Shown here one piece after another: positions 15,126-23,382 of a stretch of 24,743 nt of DNA. The notes beneath the pieces are model-generated. The model saw only the letters and a program-made list of their open reading frames with translations. It did not search any database and was not told where the DNA came from. A program made the translations under genes and the position numbers. Source of the stretch: Pyrinomonadaceae bacterium. Lineage in GTDB: Bacteria > Acidobacteriota > Blastocatellia > Pyrinomonadales > Pyrinomonadaceae. The stretch is taken from assembly GCA_025929655.1 (NCBI GenBank), contig JAICPV010000001.1:1-24743 (forward strand), given 5' to 3'. The stretch's first letter is position 1; the number at the start of each line of letters is the position of its first letter.

Positions 15126-16043
15126 ATGGATACTTTCGTTCAGCAGCTAATTAACGGACTCACCATCGGGTCGATCTATGCGTTGATCGCGCTCGGATAC
15201 ACGATGGTTTACGGTATCCTGCGGCTGATCAACTTCGCCCATGGCGACATATACATGCTGGGCGCGTACGCCGGCTTCATAATCGCCACCTCGATGGGTT
15301 TTGCTGCGAATCCGTCGGCGATCGGCTTCGCTGTCACCCTTGTAGGTTCAATGGCAATAGCGGCCGCGGTTGGCATGGCCATTGAACGATTTGCGTATCG
15401 CCCCGTAAGAAAATATTCGAAGATGACGACGCTGATCACCGCGATCGGTATGTCGCTTTTCATCGAATATCTTTTCGTTTTTATCTTCTCCGGAACTCCG
15501 CGTTCGTTCCCTCAGCTGCTGCCTAACGAGAACATCACGCTCTTCGGTAACGCCACGATCTCTACCTCGCAGATCCTGATCTTTGTCGTGTCGATGCTGC
15601 TGATGTTCCTGCTGCAGTGGATCATTTACAAAACTAAGATCGGCAAGGCGATGCGGGCCGTCTCATTCAATCTGAACTCGGCGAAATTGATGGGCATCAA
15701 CACGAATTTCGTGATCGCCTTCACTTTTGCTCTCGGTTCGGCTTTGGCGGCCGCGGGCGGCGTCCTTACCGCACAATATAATCCGAAGATAGAGCCGCTG
15801 ATGGGCATCATGACGGGGCTGAAGGCTTTTGTTGCGGCGGTTTTGGGGGGGATCGGAAACATCCCGGGAGCAGTGCTCGGTGGACTGCTGATCGGGGCCG
15901 CGGAGACTTTGGTCGTGGGATATGGCGGTTATATCGGCGTGCCATCGACGTTCAGGGACGCGGTCGCGTTTGCGATCCTGATCCTCGTTCTGCTTTTGAG
16001 GCCCGCCGGGCTTTTGGGTTCGAACGTTCAAGAAAAAGTTTGA
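15126..16043 (+). CDS. livH: branched-chain amino-acid ABC transporter permease LivH
   Basis: 305 residues, nearly all in membrane helices. The N-terminus QLINGLTIGSIYALIALGYTMVYGILRLINFAHGD is diagnostic of LivH-type permeases, as is the C-terminal GLKAFVAAVLGGIGNIPGAVLGG, which contains the coupling-loop region contacting the ATPases, and the end LLLRPAGLLG. It pairs with LivM to form the pore in the inner membrane. Length matches E. coli LivH closely. No strong ribosome site precedes the ATG; translation may be weak relative to the binding protein. livM starts 4 nt after its stop. Confidence 0.93.
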   Translation: MDTFVQQLINGLTIGSIYALIALGYTMVYGILRLINFAHGDIYMLGAYAGFIIATSMGFAANPSAIGFAVTLVGSMAIAAAVGMAIERFAYRPVRKYSKMTTLITAIGMSLFIEYLFVFIFSGTPRSFPQLLPNENITLFGNATISTSQILIFVVSMLLMFLLQWIIYKTKIGKAMRAVSFNLNSAKLMGINTNFVIAFTFALGSALAAAGGVLTAQYNPKIEPLMGIMTGLKAFVAAVLGGIGNIPGAVLGGLLIGAAETLVVGYGGYIGVPSTFRDAVAFAILILVLLLRPAGLLGSNVQEKV

Positions 16044-16047
16044 CGAT

Positions 16048-17097
16048 ATGTCTTGGTTAAAGAACATCGGTGCCGTGGTTGCCATCTTTGCCGTTCTTTA
16101 TGTGCTGAACGCGATGATGAGCAGCGCGGGCTTTTTCGGAACCGGGATAAACGATTATCAGAGCCGGTTGCTGGTGTTCATCGCTATCAACATCATCCTC
16201 GCTACGTCGCTCAACCTGATCAACGGCTTCACCGGCCAGTTCTCGATCGGCCACGCGGGCTTCATGGCGATCGGAGCTTACGCGTCGGCTTACTTTTCAA
16301 ATGTTTACGGCGAATCGATCGTAAGGTCGTTTTCTTTTCTCGGCGAAACAGCTGCGGTAAGCGTTGTTCTCCTGATCGCGATAATCGTCGGGGCGTTGGT
16401 CGCCGCTTTGATGGGCCTTATCGTCGGCATTCCGAGTCTGAGGCTCAAAGGTGACTATCTCGCGATCGTAACGCTCGGTTTCGCCGAGATCATCCGCATC
16501 GTGATCTTGAACATCGACGCGGTAGGCGGTGCGACCGGATACTCGGTGCCCGGATACGCAAACTTTTTCTGGATCGGCTTGTTCGCGATCGTCACGATCG
16601 TCGTCATCAACAATATCGTCAATTCCGATTCCGGCCGAGCTCTGGTTTCGATCCGCGAGGACGAGCTCGCTGCAGAGGCGATGGGCGTGAACACGACACG
16701 ATACAAGGTTACGGCATTCGTGATCGGTTCCGCCTTTGCGGGTATCGCGGGCGTCCTCTTCGCTCACAACAACAAGTTTCTTCATACTAACGACTTCCAG
16801 TTCATCAAATCGTTCGAGATCATCATCATGATCGTGATCGGCGGGATGGGTTCGATCACCGGCGCGATCCTCGGCGCGATCATCGTGACGCTGCTGCCCG
16901 AGCTTCTACGCATGCTGCCGGACGTAACTCTGGGCGGCTTCACCGTTAGGTTCGCGGACCTCCGGCTGGTGATCTTCGCGTTGATACTGATCGTAACCAT
17001 GATCGTCAGGCCGCAGGGCCTATTGGGTACGATGGAAATTGGCCATATTTTCAAGCGTTTTCGCCGTGCCGATAAGCCGACCGGAGGTATGAAATAA
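16048..17097 (+). CDS. livM: branched-chain amino-acid ABC transporter permease LivM
   Basis: 349 residues with about nine to ten membrane helices. Family marks are ATSLNLINGFTGQFSIGHAGFMAIGAYASA near residues 50-80, PSLRLKGDYLAIVTLGFAEIIRI at about 130-155, the coupling segment ALVSIREDELAAEAMGVNT, and the end IVRPQGLLG followed by a basic cytoplasmic tail. It is the second pore subunit. The stop TAA overlaps the next ATG by one base (TAATG), so livG is translationally coupled. Confidence 0.93.
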   Translation: MSWLKNIGAVVAIFAVLYVLNAMMSSAGFFGTGINDYQSRLLVFIAINIILATSLNLINGFTGQFSIGHAGFMAIGAYASAYFSNVYGESIVRSFSFLGETAAVSVVLLIAIIVGALVAALMGLIVGIPSLRLKGDYLAIVTLGFAEIIRIVILNIDAVGGATGYSVPGYANFFWIGLFAIVTIVVINNIVNSDSGRALVSIREDELAAEAMGVNTTRYKVTAFVIGSAFAGIAGVLFAHNNKFLHTNDFQFIKSFEIIIMIVIGGMGSITGAILGAIIVTLLPELLRMLPDVTLGGFTVRFADLRLVIFALILIVTMIVRPQGLLGTMEIGHIFKRFRRADKPTGGMK

Positions 17098-17873
17098 TGG
17101 CGGCCACGAACGGAAACCAGGTACTGCGGACGCAAAACGCGACCATTCGCTTCGGCGGCCTCGTCGCGGTCAACGAGCTGGATATGGACGTCCGGCAGGG
17201 CGAGATCTACGGCCTGATCGGGCCGAACGGGGCGGGGAAAACGACGATCTTCAACCTCCTCACCGGTGTCTACGAACCCACGTCCGGCGATATCAATATT
17301 TTGGGAACGCGCGTCAACGGCCTGCGTCCTTATCAGATCTCGCGGCTCGGCGTTTCCCGAACTTTCCAGAACATCCGCCTTTTTCCGAGCATGACGGTTC
17401 TGGAAAACGTTGTGACCGCCTGTCACCGCCACGCAAAACAATCGATGGCGGATGCCGTTTTCCGCCTACCGCGCTATTTCAAGGACGAACAGGAACATCG
17501 CGATTTCGCTCTAGAGCTGTTGAGCATTTTCGAGCTGGAAAAATACAAGAACGAAGGCGGAACTTCTCTCCCGTATGGGAACCAGAGGCGGCTGGAGATC
17601 GTTCGTGCCCTGGCGACGCGCCCGCAGCTTCTTTTGCTCGACGAACCCGCCGCGGGGATGAACCCGTCGGAGCAGGAAGACCTGACCGCTCTGATCAAAG
17701 AGGTTCGCGACAAATTCAACCTGACGATCATCCTTGTCGAACACAACATGCGCGTCGTGATGGGCGTCTGCGACCGCATCCAGGTGGTCGACTACGGCAA
17801 ATCGATCGCGCTCGGACTGCCGCAGGAGATCAAGAGCGATCCGAAGGTGATCGAAGCGTATTTGGGAGATTAG
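17097..17873 (+). CDS. livG: branched-chain amino-acid ABC transporter ATP-binding protein LivG
   Basis: 258-residue ABC ATPase. Walker A is GPNGAGKT (42-49), the Q-loop is at RTFQNIRLF (about 88-96), the signature is SLPYGNQRR (157-165, the LivG variant of LSGGQ), Walker B LLLLDE (178-183) followed by PAAGMNPSE, and the switch His is in VEHNM. The PAAGMNP box and the C-terminal DPKVIEAYLGD are LivG-specific. A GGAGG at 17083-17087 sits 9 nt before the start, inside livM. It hydrolyses ATP on the cytoplasmic face together with LivF. A palindromic repeat directly follows its stop codon. Confidence 0.95.
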   Translation: MAATNGNQVLRTQNATIRFGGLVAVNELDMDVRQGEIYGLIGPNGAGKTTIFNLLTGVYEPTSGDINILGTRVNGLRPYQISRLGVSRTFQNIRLFPSMTVLENVVTACHRHAKQSMADAVFRLPRYFKDEQEHRDFALELLSIFELEKYKNEGGTSLPYGNQRRLEIVRALATRPQLLLLDEPAAGMNPSEQEDLTALIKEVRDKFNLTIILVEHNMRVVMGVCDRIQVVDYGKSIALGLPQEIKSDPKVIEAYLGD

Positions 17874-17879
17874 TTCGTG

Positions 17880-17936
17880 GTTCGTTGATCGTTGTTCGTT
17901 GCATTCATCACGATCAACCAACAACCAACAACGAAC
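17880..17936. repeat. intergenic imperfect palindrome, type B (GTTCGTTG-like), inside the liv operon
   Basis: Arms 17880-17901 and 17915-17936 (22 nt each) pair at 19 of 22 positions around a 13-nt loop. They are built from GTTCGTTG/GTTGTT steps. The element begins 7 nt after the livG stop and ends 6 nt before the livF ATG, occupying almost the whole gap and the place of a ribosome site. Confidence 0.8.
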
Positions 17937-17942
17937 GTATTT

Positions 17943-18647
17943 ATGTTAACGCTCGATAATGTTTCCGTCAGCTATGGCGCGATCGAAGCTCTGACCGGCA
18001 TAAATTTGCACGTTGAGAAGGGCGAGGTCGTTACGCTGATCGGCGCAAACGGCGCGGGGAAAACGACCACGCTTAGGACCATCACGGGGTTGCTCGATCC
18101 GATTGCCGGCCGTGTCGTTTACGAGGGGAACGAGATCCAAGGCGTTCCGACGCACAAGCTGGTTTCGAGGGGAATCGCGATGTCGCCCGAGGGCCGCGGC
18201 GTTTTTGCGAACCTTAGCGTCCGTGAAAATCTTGAGATGGGCGCGTATATCCGCAAGGACAAAAAAGCTATCGCAAGCGACATGGAACGCGGTTTCGAGC
18301 TTTTCCCGCGGCTCAAAGAACGCGAAGCGCAAAAGGCGGGAACACTGTCTGGAGGCGAACAGCAGATGCTTGCGATGGCACGCGCGCTGATGTCGAAACC
18401 GCGGCTCCTCTTGCTTGACGAACCTTCGCTCGGGCTAGCCCCTCTCGTCGTTCACACGATATTCGAAGCGATCGAGCGGATCCGCCAGGAGGGTGCGACT
18501 ATCCTGTTGGTCGAGCAGAACGCGAATGCCGCACTGCACCACTCCGACCGCGCGTATGTGCTGGAAACGGGCCGGATCGTGATGGAAGGCGATTCAAAAC
18601 AGCTCGCGCAGGACCCGAGAGTTAAGGAAGCATACCTCGGCGAGTAA
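17943..18647 (+). CDS. livF: branched-chain amino-acid ABC transporter ATP-binding protein LivF
   Basis: The ATG at 17943 gives 234 residues, the usual LivF length; a longer frame from 17892 would translate the repeat and is rejected. Walker A is GANGAGKT (34-41), the signature LSGGEQQ (135-141), Walker B LLLLDE (155-160) followed by PSLGLAP, the LivF-type box, and the switch region VEQNAN. The product ends KEAYLGE. It completes the transporter with LivG. Unlike the tight livH-livM-livG joints, livF is separated by 69 nt holding a palindromic repeat and has no obvious Shine-Dalgarno. The operon ends at a terminator shortly after. Confidence 0.94.
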   Translation: MLTLDNVSVSYGAIEALTGINLHVEKGEVVTLIGANGAGKTTTLRTITGLLDPIAGRVVYEGNEIQGVPTHKLVSRGIAMSPEGRGVFANLSVRENLEMGAYIRKDKKAIASDMERGFELFPRLKEREAQKAGTLSGGEQQMLAMARALMSKPRLLLLDEPSLGLAPLVVHTIFEAIERIRQEGATILLVEQNANAALHHSDRAYVLETGRIVMEGDSKQLAQDPRVKEAYLGE

Positions 18648-18674
18648 GCCGTTTAGATTTTTTTGGCTTTCACG

Positions 18675-18705
18675 AGCGGAGGGTTTCGATACCTTCCGCT
18701 TTTTT
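18675..18705 (+). terminator. intrinsic terminator of the liv operon, abutting the next start codon
   Basis: AGCGGA (18675-18680) pairs with TCCGCT (18695-18700), with partial inner pairing, followed by a run of T to 18705. The next gene starts at ATG 18709, only 3 nt later. Confidence 0.75.
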
Positions 18706-18708
18706 CAT

Positions 18709-20127
18709 ATGGCGAATCGCGACAGAAAAAACTGGTGGCGTTGGCTGGCGGTCGTTGGATGTCTCGTCGGAGTATATGCATTGGTTCCCGAGACGGCCGC
18801 CCCGATCGAACACCGGGCGCTTCTGGCGATCTTTATTGCTACGATCGTTGGTTCCATCGTTCAGCCGCTGACGGGAGCGGCGATGGTGCTGCTCGGGGTC
18901 GTGGCTCTCGCGCTGTTTCGCGTTGTCCCGATCGAAAAGGCGCTAAGCGGTTACGCGGATAAATACGTCTGGCTGGTTCTCGCCGCGTTCTTTATCTCAC
19001 GCGCGATGATAAAAACCGGGCTCGGTCACCGCATTGCATTGATCTTCGTACGGCTGATCGGCCGCAAGACTCTGGGGCTCGGATATTCGCTGGTTTTCAC
19101 CGATTTCATTCTCGCGTCCTTCATCCCGTCAACCGGTGCGCGTTCGGGCGGCATAATCCTGCCTATCGCACGGAGCATTACGGAAACGTACGATTCGCGA
19201 CCGGAAGACGGTACCGAAGGGCGGCTCGGCACATTTCTGATGTCGATGCTTTACCAGAGCGAAGTAATTTTGTGTGCGACATTCCTCACGGGCCAGGCGT
19301 CGAATGTGATCATCGCCGGATTCGCGCGGCAGCACGCGGGCATCGATCTTAATTATTCGATCTGGTTCGTTTCCGCGATCGTTCCAGCGCTTGTTTCGCT
19401 AATTGTGATCCCGCTGATGATCTACCGGCTGTTTCCGCCGGAGGTCAAGGAGACGCCGCACGCCGTCACGTTCGCTCACGCAGAGCTGGAAAAACTCGGC
19501 CCGCCGTCCAGGCACGAAAGGCTTTTACTGGCAGTTTTCATTTGTGTTGTAGCCCTCTGGATAACCGCAAGGCTGCATGGCATAGACGCGACGGTGATCG
19601 CGCTCGTCGGCATCTCCGCACTGCTCGTTTCCGGCGTGCTTGAGTGGCGCGACCTGATCGACGAAACGCACGCTTGGGAAGTTTTCATCTGGTACGGCGG
19701 CCTCGTGATGATGGCAACTGCTCTGGGGGAGACAGAACTGCCGAAACTTTTCGCGGGCGGGGTAGCGTCATTGACGGGCGGAATGTCGTGGCCGGTCGCC
19801 CTCGCGATCCTCGCACTCGTTTTCTTTTACGCGCATTACGCGTTCGCCTCGATCACCGCGCACGTTACAGCGATGTTCATTCCTTTTCTGGCGGTTACGG
19901 TCGCGGTCGGCGCACCGGCCGGATTGACCGTATTAGTTCTGACTTATTTCGCCAATCTTAGCGCGGGCCTGACGCACTATGGCACGACACCCGCCCCGGT
20001 CTATTTCGGATTAGGTTATGTAACACAAAAACGGTGGTGGACGATCGGGCTGATCGCCTCGATACTGAATATCGTGATCTGGTCTCTCATCGGACCCGTA
20101 TGGTGGAAAGTTTTGGGTTGGTGGTAA
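18709..20127 (+). CDS. DASS/SLC13-family anion (dicarboxylate-type) transporter
   Basis: 472 residues, about 11-12 membrane segments, of the divalent anion:Na+ symporter family (CitT/SodiT group). Family marks are FIATIVGSIVQPLTGAAMVLL, KYVWLVLAAFFISRAMIKTGLGHRIA, the GARSGGIILPI block in the first hairpin, and GLTHYGTTPAPVYFGLGYV in the second. Members import citrate, succinate, malate or tartrate by sodium coupling or exchange. The first hairpin motif, usually SNT, reads PSTGAR here, so a side chain that normally helps bind cation and carboxylate is changed. The ATG sits 3 nt after the T-run of the preceding terminator, leaving no ribosome site; no in-frame upstream start exists. A palindromic repeat follows the gene. 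Confidence 0.88.
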   Translation: MANRDRKNWWRWLAVVGCLVGVYALVPETAAPIEHRALLAIFIATIVGSIVQPLTGAAMVLLGVVALALFRVVPIEKALSGYADKYVWLVLAAFFISRAMIKTGLGHRIALIFVRLIGRKTLGLGYSLVFTDFILASFIPSTGARSGGIILPIARSITETYDSRPEDGTEGRLGTFLMSMLYQSEVILCATFLTGQASNVIIAGFARQHAGIDLNYSIWFVSAIVPALVSLIVIPLMIYRLFPPEVKETPHAVTFAHAELEKLGPPSRHERLLLAVFICVVALWITARLHGIDATVIALVGISALLVSGVLEWRDLIDETHAWEVFIWYGGLVMMATALGETELPKLFAGGVASLTGGMSWPVALAILALVFFYAHYAFASITAHVTAMFIPFLAVTVAVGAPAGLTVLVLTYFANLSAGLTHYGTTPAPVYFGLGYVTQKRWWTIGLIASILNIVIWSLIGPVWWKVLGWW

Positions 20128-20146
20128 ATGCGATTGGAGGTGAATA

Positions 20147-20220
20147 AGTCACAGATCAACACGGATACACACGGATTAGGACCAATACTTATCTGTGTAG
20201 ATCTGTGTTCATCTGTGGCT
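20147..20220. repeat. intergenic imperfect palindrome, type C (CACAGAT-like)
   Basis: Arms 20147-20176 and 20191-20220 (30 nt each) pair at 24 of 30 positions with a 14-nt loop. They are made of ACACAGAT/ATCTGTGT steps. It lies between two convergent genes and may serve as a bidirectional transcription end. Confidence 0.85.
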
Positions 20221-20242
20221 CAAAATACTCTTTCTTCGCCGT

Positions 20243-22234
20243 TTATTGATCCAGGAGCCCGCTAAAGGGGTCAGCCGGAGTTGTCCCTTCATCGAGTTTC
20301 GCGATCACGTCGTTGTAGATCTTGATCTTGCCGTCTGCTTCCATCTTTTGACGTGTCGACGCGAGATACTCGCTGTAGACCTCGCCGCGTCTCTGACTCA
20401 ACATTTGCTCCATCAGCGTGTCGCGCGCCTTAGCGAATTCGGCCATATTCGCGTCCTCGCGTTTCGTCATCCCCACGATCATCCAATTGTCGCCGACCTT
20501 GATAGGTGTTCTCGTGACATCGCCTTCCTTCATTGCGTAGATCGCGTCCTCTAGCTGGTCGTTGGTTGTCGCGGTCGGCCCTTCGCCGAGCGGTGAGCCG
20601 AGTATGAATGCTTTCGAATCCTTTGCGGTTAACCCCTTTGAGGCTGCCGCCGCACCCAAACCACCGGCATCAGTAGCACCCGACGCGATCCCCTTTGCTA
20701 TCTCTTCGACCTGCGCCTGCGCCTTTTGAATTTTCACAAGTTCGGTAACCTGTGCTTTTACTTCTTCAAAATCCGCGTCGCGCGGGCCTTTTTGGTCGAC
20801 GAGCATCGGAATGGCGAAGCCGTCGGGGATCGGCGTTTTATCGCCGACGTCGTTCACGTTTTGGAGGGGAGCGATACCTTCCTCGAATTGCGGCGAATTA
20901 CCGATCTTGTCTACGGTGTCGCCGGGTTTGATATATGCGGTTTCGCGGACCATCTCGGCAACGTTCATGTTCGCCTGCGCGGCATATTCCTGGGCGGTCT
21001 TCTGGACGTCCTTTGATTGCTTCAGCGAGTCGACAACCTTCTGCGCCAATTCCGCCGCAGCGCCATACGCGCGGCGATTTCGCAAAGAAACCTCGATCTC
21101 CTTCTTCGCGTCCTCGAATGTCTTGGGCACGTCCTCGCCGCGGCGAAGCACGAAATAGCGGCCCTGATAATTGATCGGCTCGGTGATCTCGCCCGGCTGC
21201 ATCGTAAGAAGCTGCTGATACGGGTCGTCCTTTTTAGCTTGGTTCTCGCGGACCACTCCCGGGATCTTTCCGCCGGTTTGCGCTGTCGCAGGATTTTCGG
21301 ACTGCCCCTTTGCGGCTTCCGCAAAAGCTTCCTCGGTAACCGACGTCCCGTTTTGCCGCAGCCTCGCTACAAGTTCTGTCGCCTTTTGCAGGACCTGGGC
21401 TTCCTGATCAGGCTTCGGGATGCGGAAGACGATCTCTTGCCCGTTTACGCCGGCCTTTTTTCGTTCGAGCGGAAGCGCGTCGTATTCGGCACGTAGGTCG
21501 GCTTCCGGAATATTCAGCTTTTCGCCGATCTTCGAAGTGTTAACGAAAACGTAGCGGATCTTTTTCTGAGGCACGTCGATGCGGTAGCTTGCTTTGTTCT
21601 GCTCGTAATACGCTCGCAGCTCATCGTCGGTCGGCGTGATCGATTTGGCGAGGTCCGTCGCGTTGACGGTCACATACGAGAGATCGAATTTGCTGTTTTT
21701 CCGCTGATACTCTTTGAGAACTTCTTCTTCAGAAACCGTAACGCCCGACGTGATGAACGCACGCAGCTTGTTCGCGCTGAGGTCGTCACGCACGCTTTCC
21801 TCAAACGCCTTGATGTTGCCGAAACGCTCGACGATGCTCTGCTCGTACCGCTTCTGGTCGAAGGGTTTGCCGTCTTCCGGCTTGAACTGTTCGCGGATCG
21901 CGGCCGCGACCTCGGCGTCCGATGCCGTCAGGCCGAGCCGATTAGCCTCGACACGCGAGATCTTGCTGCCGATCATCCCGTTGATGATCATCTTCGCCGG
22001 GTACGGCCGTCCCTGCATAAACTGGCTGAATTGCTCACGCTGCCGCTCGATGTCGCCCACGGTGATCACTTCGCCCGAGACGGTGGCGGCGGTTTCCGAG
22101 CTGTTCACCGGATTTACGTTTAGATCGCCGCGCGTCGGGGCGTAGAAAAACACCAAGCTGCCGACCATCAGCACGGCAAACACCAGAAGAACGAAGTTGC
22201 GTGTCCTTTCGAGACGGGTGATAAACTTTAACAT
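20243..22234 (-). CDS. PpiD/SurA-like membrane-anchored peptidyl-prolyl isomerase / chaperone
   Basis: 663 residues. A short basic cytoplasmic start is followed by one membrane helix (about residues 13-31), then a periplasmic part. Residues about 50-215 match the SurA N-terminal helical chaperone domain (SGEVITVGDIERQ at the start, paired with FDQKRYEQ as in PpiD). About 265-370 is a PPIC parvulin-like domain (EIVFRIPKP, EEAFAEAAKGQSENP, GGKIPGV, MQPGEITEPINYQGRYFVLRR), and the C-terminal third is helical with a second degenerate parvulin-like piece. PpiD helps fold outer-membrane proteins after Sec export. AAAGGT about 5-6 nt before the ATG supports the start. It is convergent with the SLC13 gene; no separate terminator was found beyond the palindrome. 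Confidence 0.85.
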   Translation of the reverse strand: MLKFITRLERTRNFVLLVFAVLMVGSLVFFYAPTRGDLNVNPVNSSETAATVSGEVITVGDIERQREQFSQFMQGRPYPAKMIINGMIGSKISRVEANRLGLTASDAEVAAAIREQFKPEDGKPFDQKRYEQSIVERFGNIKAFEESVRDDLSANKLRAFITSGVTVSEEEVLKEYQRKNSKFDLSYVTVNATDLAKSITPTDDELRAYYEQNKASYRIDVPQKKIRYVFVNTSKIGEKLNIPEADLRAEYDALPLERKKAGVNGQEIVFRIPKPDQEAQVLQKATELVARLRQNGTSVTEEAFAEAAKGQSENPATAQTGGKIPGVVRENQAKKDDPYQQLLTMQPGEITEPINYQGRYFVLRRGEDVPKTFEDAKKEIEVSLRNRRAYGAAAELAQKVVDSLKQSKDVQKTAQEYAAQANMNVAEMVRETAYIKPGDTVDKIGNSPQFEEGIAPLQNVNDVGDKTPIPDGFAIPMLVDQKGPRDADFEEVKAQVTELVKIQKAQAQVEEIAKGIASGATDAGGLGAAAASKGLTAKDSKAFILGSPLGEGPTATTNDQLEDAIYAMKEGDVTRTPIKVGDNWMIVGMTKREDANMAEFAKARDTLMEQMLSQRRGEVYSEYLASTRQKMEADGKIKIYNDVIAKLDEGTTPADPFSGLLDQ

Positions 22235-22335
22235 CAGTTACCTTTTATTAATTGCGGGTTAACGGCCTTTTGGGGCAAACTGTGATTTTAACAAAAACCC
22301 GATTGTATTCAAACGAAACGCCGTATTATTGACCT

Positions 22336-22403
22336 CTTTGCCATCCTGGCGTCTTTGCATGAAAAAAAGCTTTGTTTCACGCCAAGCCGCAAAGAACGCA
22401 AAG
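22336..22403. repeat. hairpin of two 29-nt CTTTGCG-rich repeats, type D
   Basis: Arms 22336-22364 and 22375-22403 are inverted copies of the 29-nt unit also seen at 11355-11383 and 11544-11572, here separated by only 10 nt. The element lies in the divergent gap between the PpiD-like gene and nadK, ending 15 nt before the nadK start. Confidence 0.85.
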
Positions 22404-22418
22404 CGATTTGATCCTTAG

Positions 22419-23270
22419 ATGAGCGAAAAGCGAATAAGGTCTGTCGGGATCGTTGTAAAACCCAATAACGAGGATGCTGAGGCCACTGCCCTCCAGCTCT
22501 CCGATTGGCTGCGCGCTCGGGGCATCCAACTGGCTGGCGAGCCCGTTTTTACCGGGAAGGAAACCGACGAAACTCGACAAAAGATCGATGCAGACATGAT
22601 CGTCGTGCTCGGCGGCGACGGGACGATGATCGCTACCGCACGAATGGTCGCGGACTGTGACGTGCTGGTGCTCGGGATCAATTACGGCGGCCTCGGTTAT
22701 CTGACGGATTTTCGGATCGAGGAGATGTATTCTGCGATCGAATCGATACTCGCGGGTGATTACGAGGTCGATCAACGCGTGATGCTCGACGTCGAACATC
22801 GACGCGGGAATGAAATTGCAGGGTCCGGCCGGGTTTTGAACGATGTCGTTATCAACAAGGCCGCACTCGCCCGCATCATCGAGATCGAAGTTACACTTAA
22901 CGGCCAATTCGTAAATTCGTTTCGATCCGACGGCCTTATCGTCGCGACGCCCACCGGTTCGACGGCCTACAATCTCTCGGCCGGCGGCCCGATCGTGTAC
23001 CCGTCCATGAACGCCGTGCTTTTGACGCCGATATGCCCGTTCACGCTCACAAACCGCCCGATCGTCGTGCCCGACCGCGCTGAGATCGAGCTCAAACTGA
23101 TCGACGGCCATGAAGGGGTCATTCTAACGCTGGACGGCCAGACGGGCTTTTCGATGAACGGAGGCGACACTGTTCGCATTCGTAAAAGCGAAACGACGTT
23201 GAATCTCCTCCAGCCGCCAAACCGGAACTACTTCGATGTATTGAGAAACAAGCTAAAGTGGGGCCGATAG
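22419..23270 (+). CDS. nadK: NAD kinase
   Basis: 283 residues; phosphorylates NAD to NADP with ATP in the cytoplasm. Diagnostic motifs are all present: GGDGT (65-69), GINYGGLGYLTDF (87-99, normally GINxGxLGFLT), NDVVINK (141-147), DGLIVATPTGSTAY (171-184) and the SAGGPIVYP segment. Length is usual for bacterial NadK. No ribosome site is evident upstream of ATG 22419; the palindromic repeat lies where a promoter would be expected. The gene stands alone, with 109 nt to the next gene. Confidence 0.95.
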   Translation: MSEKRIRSVGIVVKPNNEDAEATALQLSDWLRARGIQLAGEPVFTGKETDETRQKIDADMIVVLGGDGTMIATARMVADCDVLVLGINYGGLGYLTDFRIEEMYSAIESILAGDYEVDQRVMLDVEHRRGNEIAGSGRVLNDVVINKAALARIIEIEVTLNGQFVNSFRSDGLIVATPTGSTAYNLSAGGPIVYPSMNAVLLTPICPFTLTNRPIVVPDRAEIELKLIDGHEGVILTLDGQTGFSMNGGDTVRIRKSETTLNLLQPPNRNYFDVLRNKLKWGR

Positions 23271-23366
23271 GACCCGGTCCGGAAGGATTGGCACCCCTAC
23301 GCCGCCTTCACATTTCAATTCAGTTTTCTGTGAGCGACACGTCGCCATTTAGACGCGTTCCGGTAT

Positions 23367-23382
23367 TACAATTTAGTTGATG
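23367..23382 (+). promoter_or_regulatory. candidate -10 box giving a leaderless regulator mRNA
   Basis: TACAAT (23367-23372) ends 7 nt before the ATG at 23380 and there is no Shine-Dalgarno, so the transcript may begin at the start codon. No convincing -35 is seen at the right distance. Confidence 0.25.

Noticed and set aside
17157..17600. Abnormal ABC signature in LivG (PYGNQR rather than SGGQQ)
   Set aside because: LivG-type ATPases normally have a YG(D/Q/N)QRR signature, so this is ordinary for the family.
22377..23111. 244-codon minus-strand frame opposite nadK
   Set aside because: Mirror frame of the strongly conserved NAD kinase; no domain, no ribosome site.
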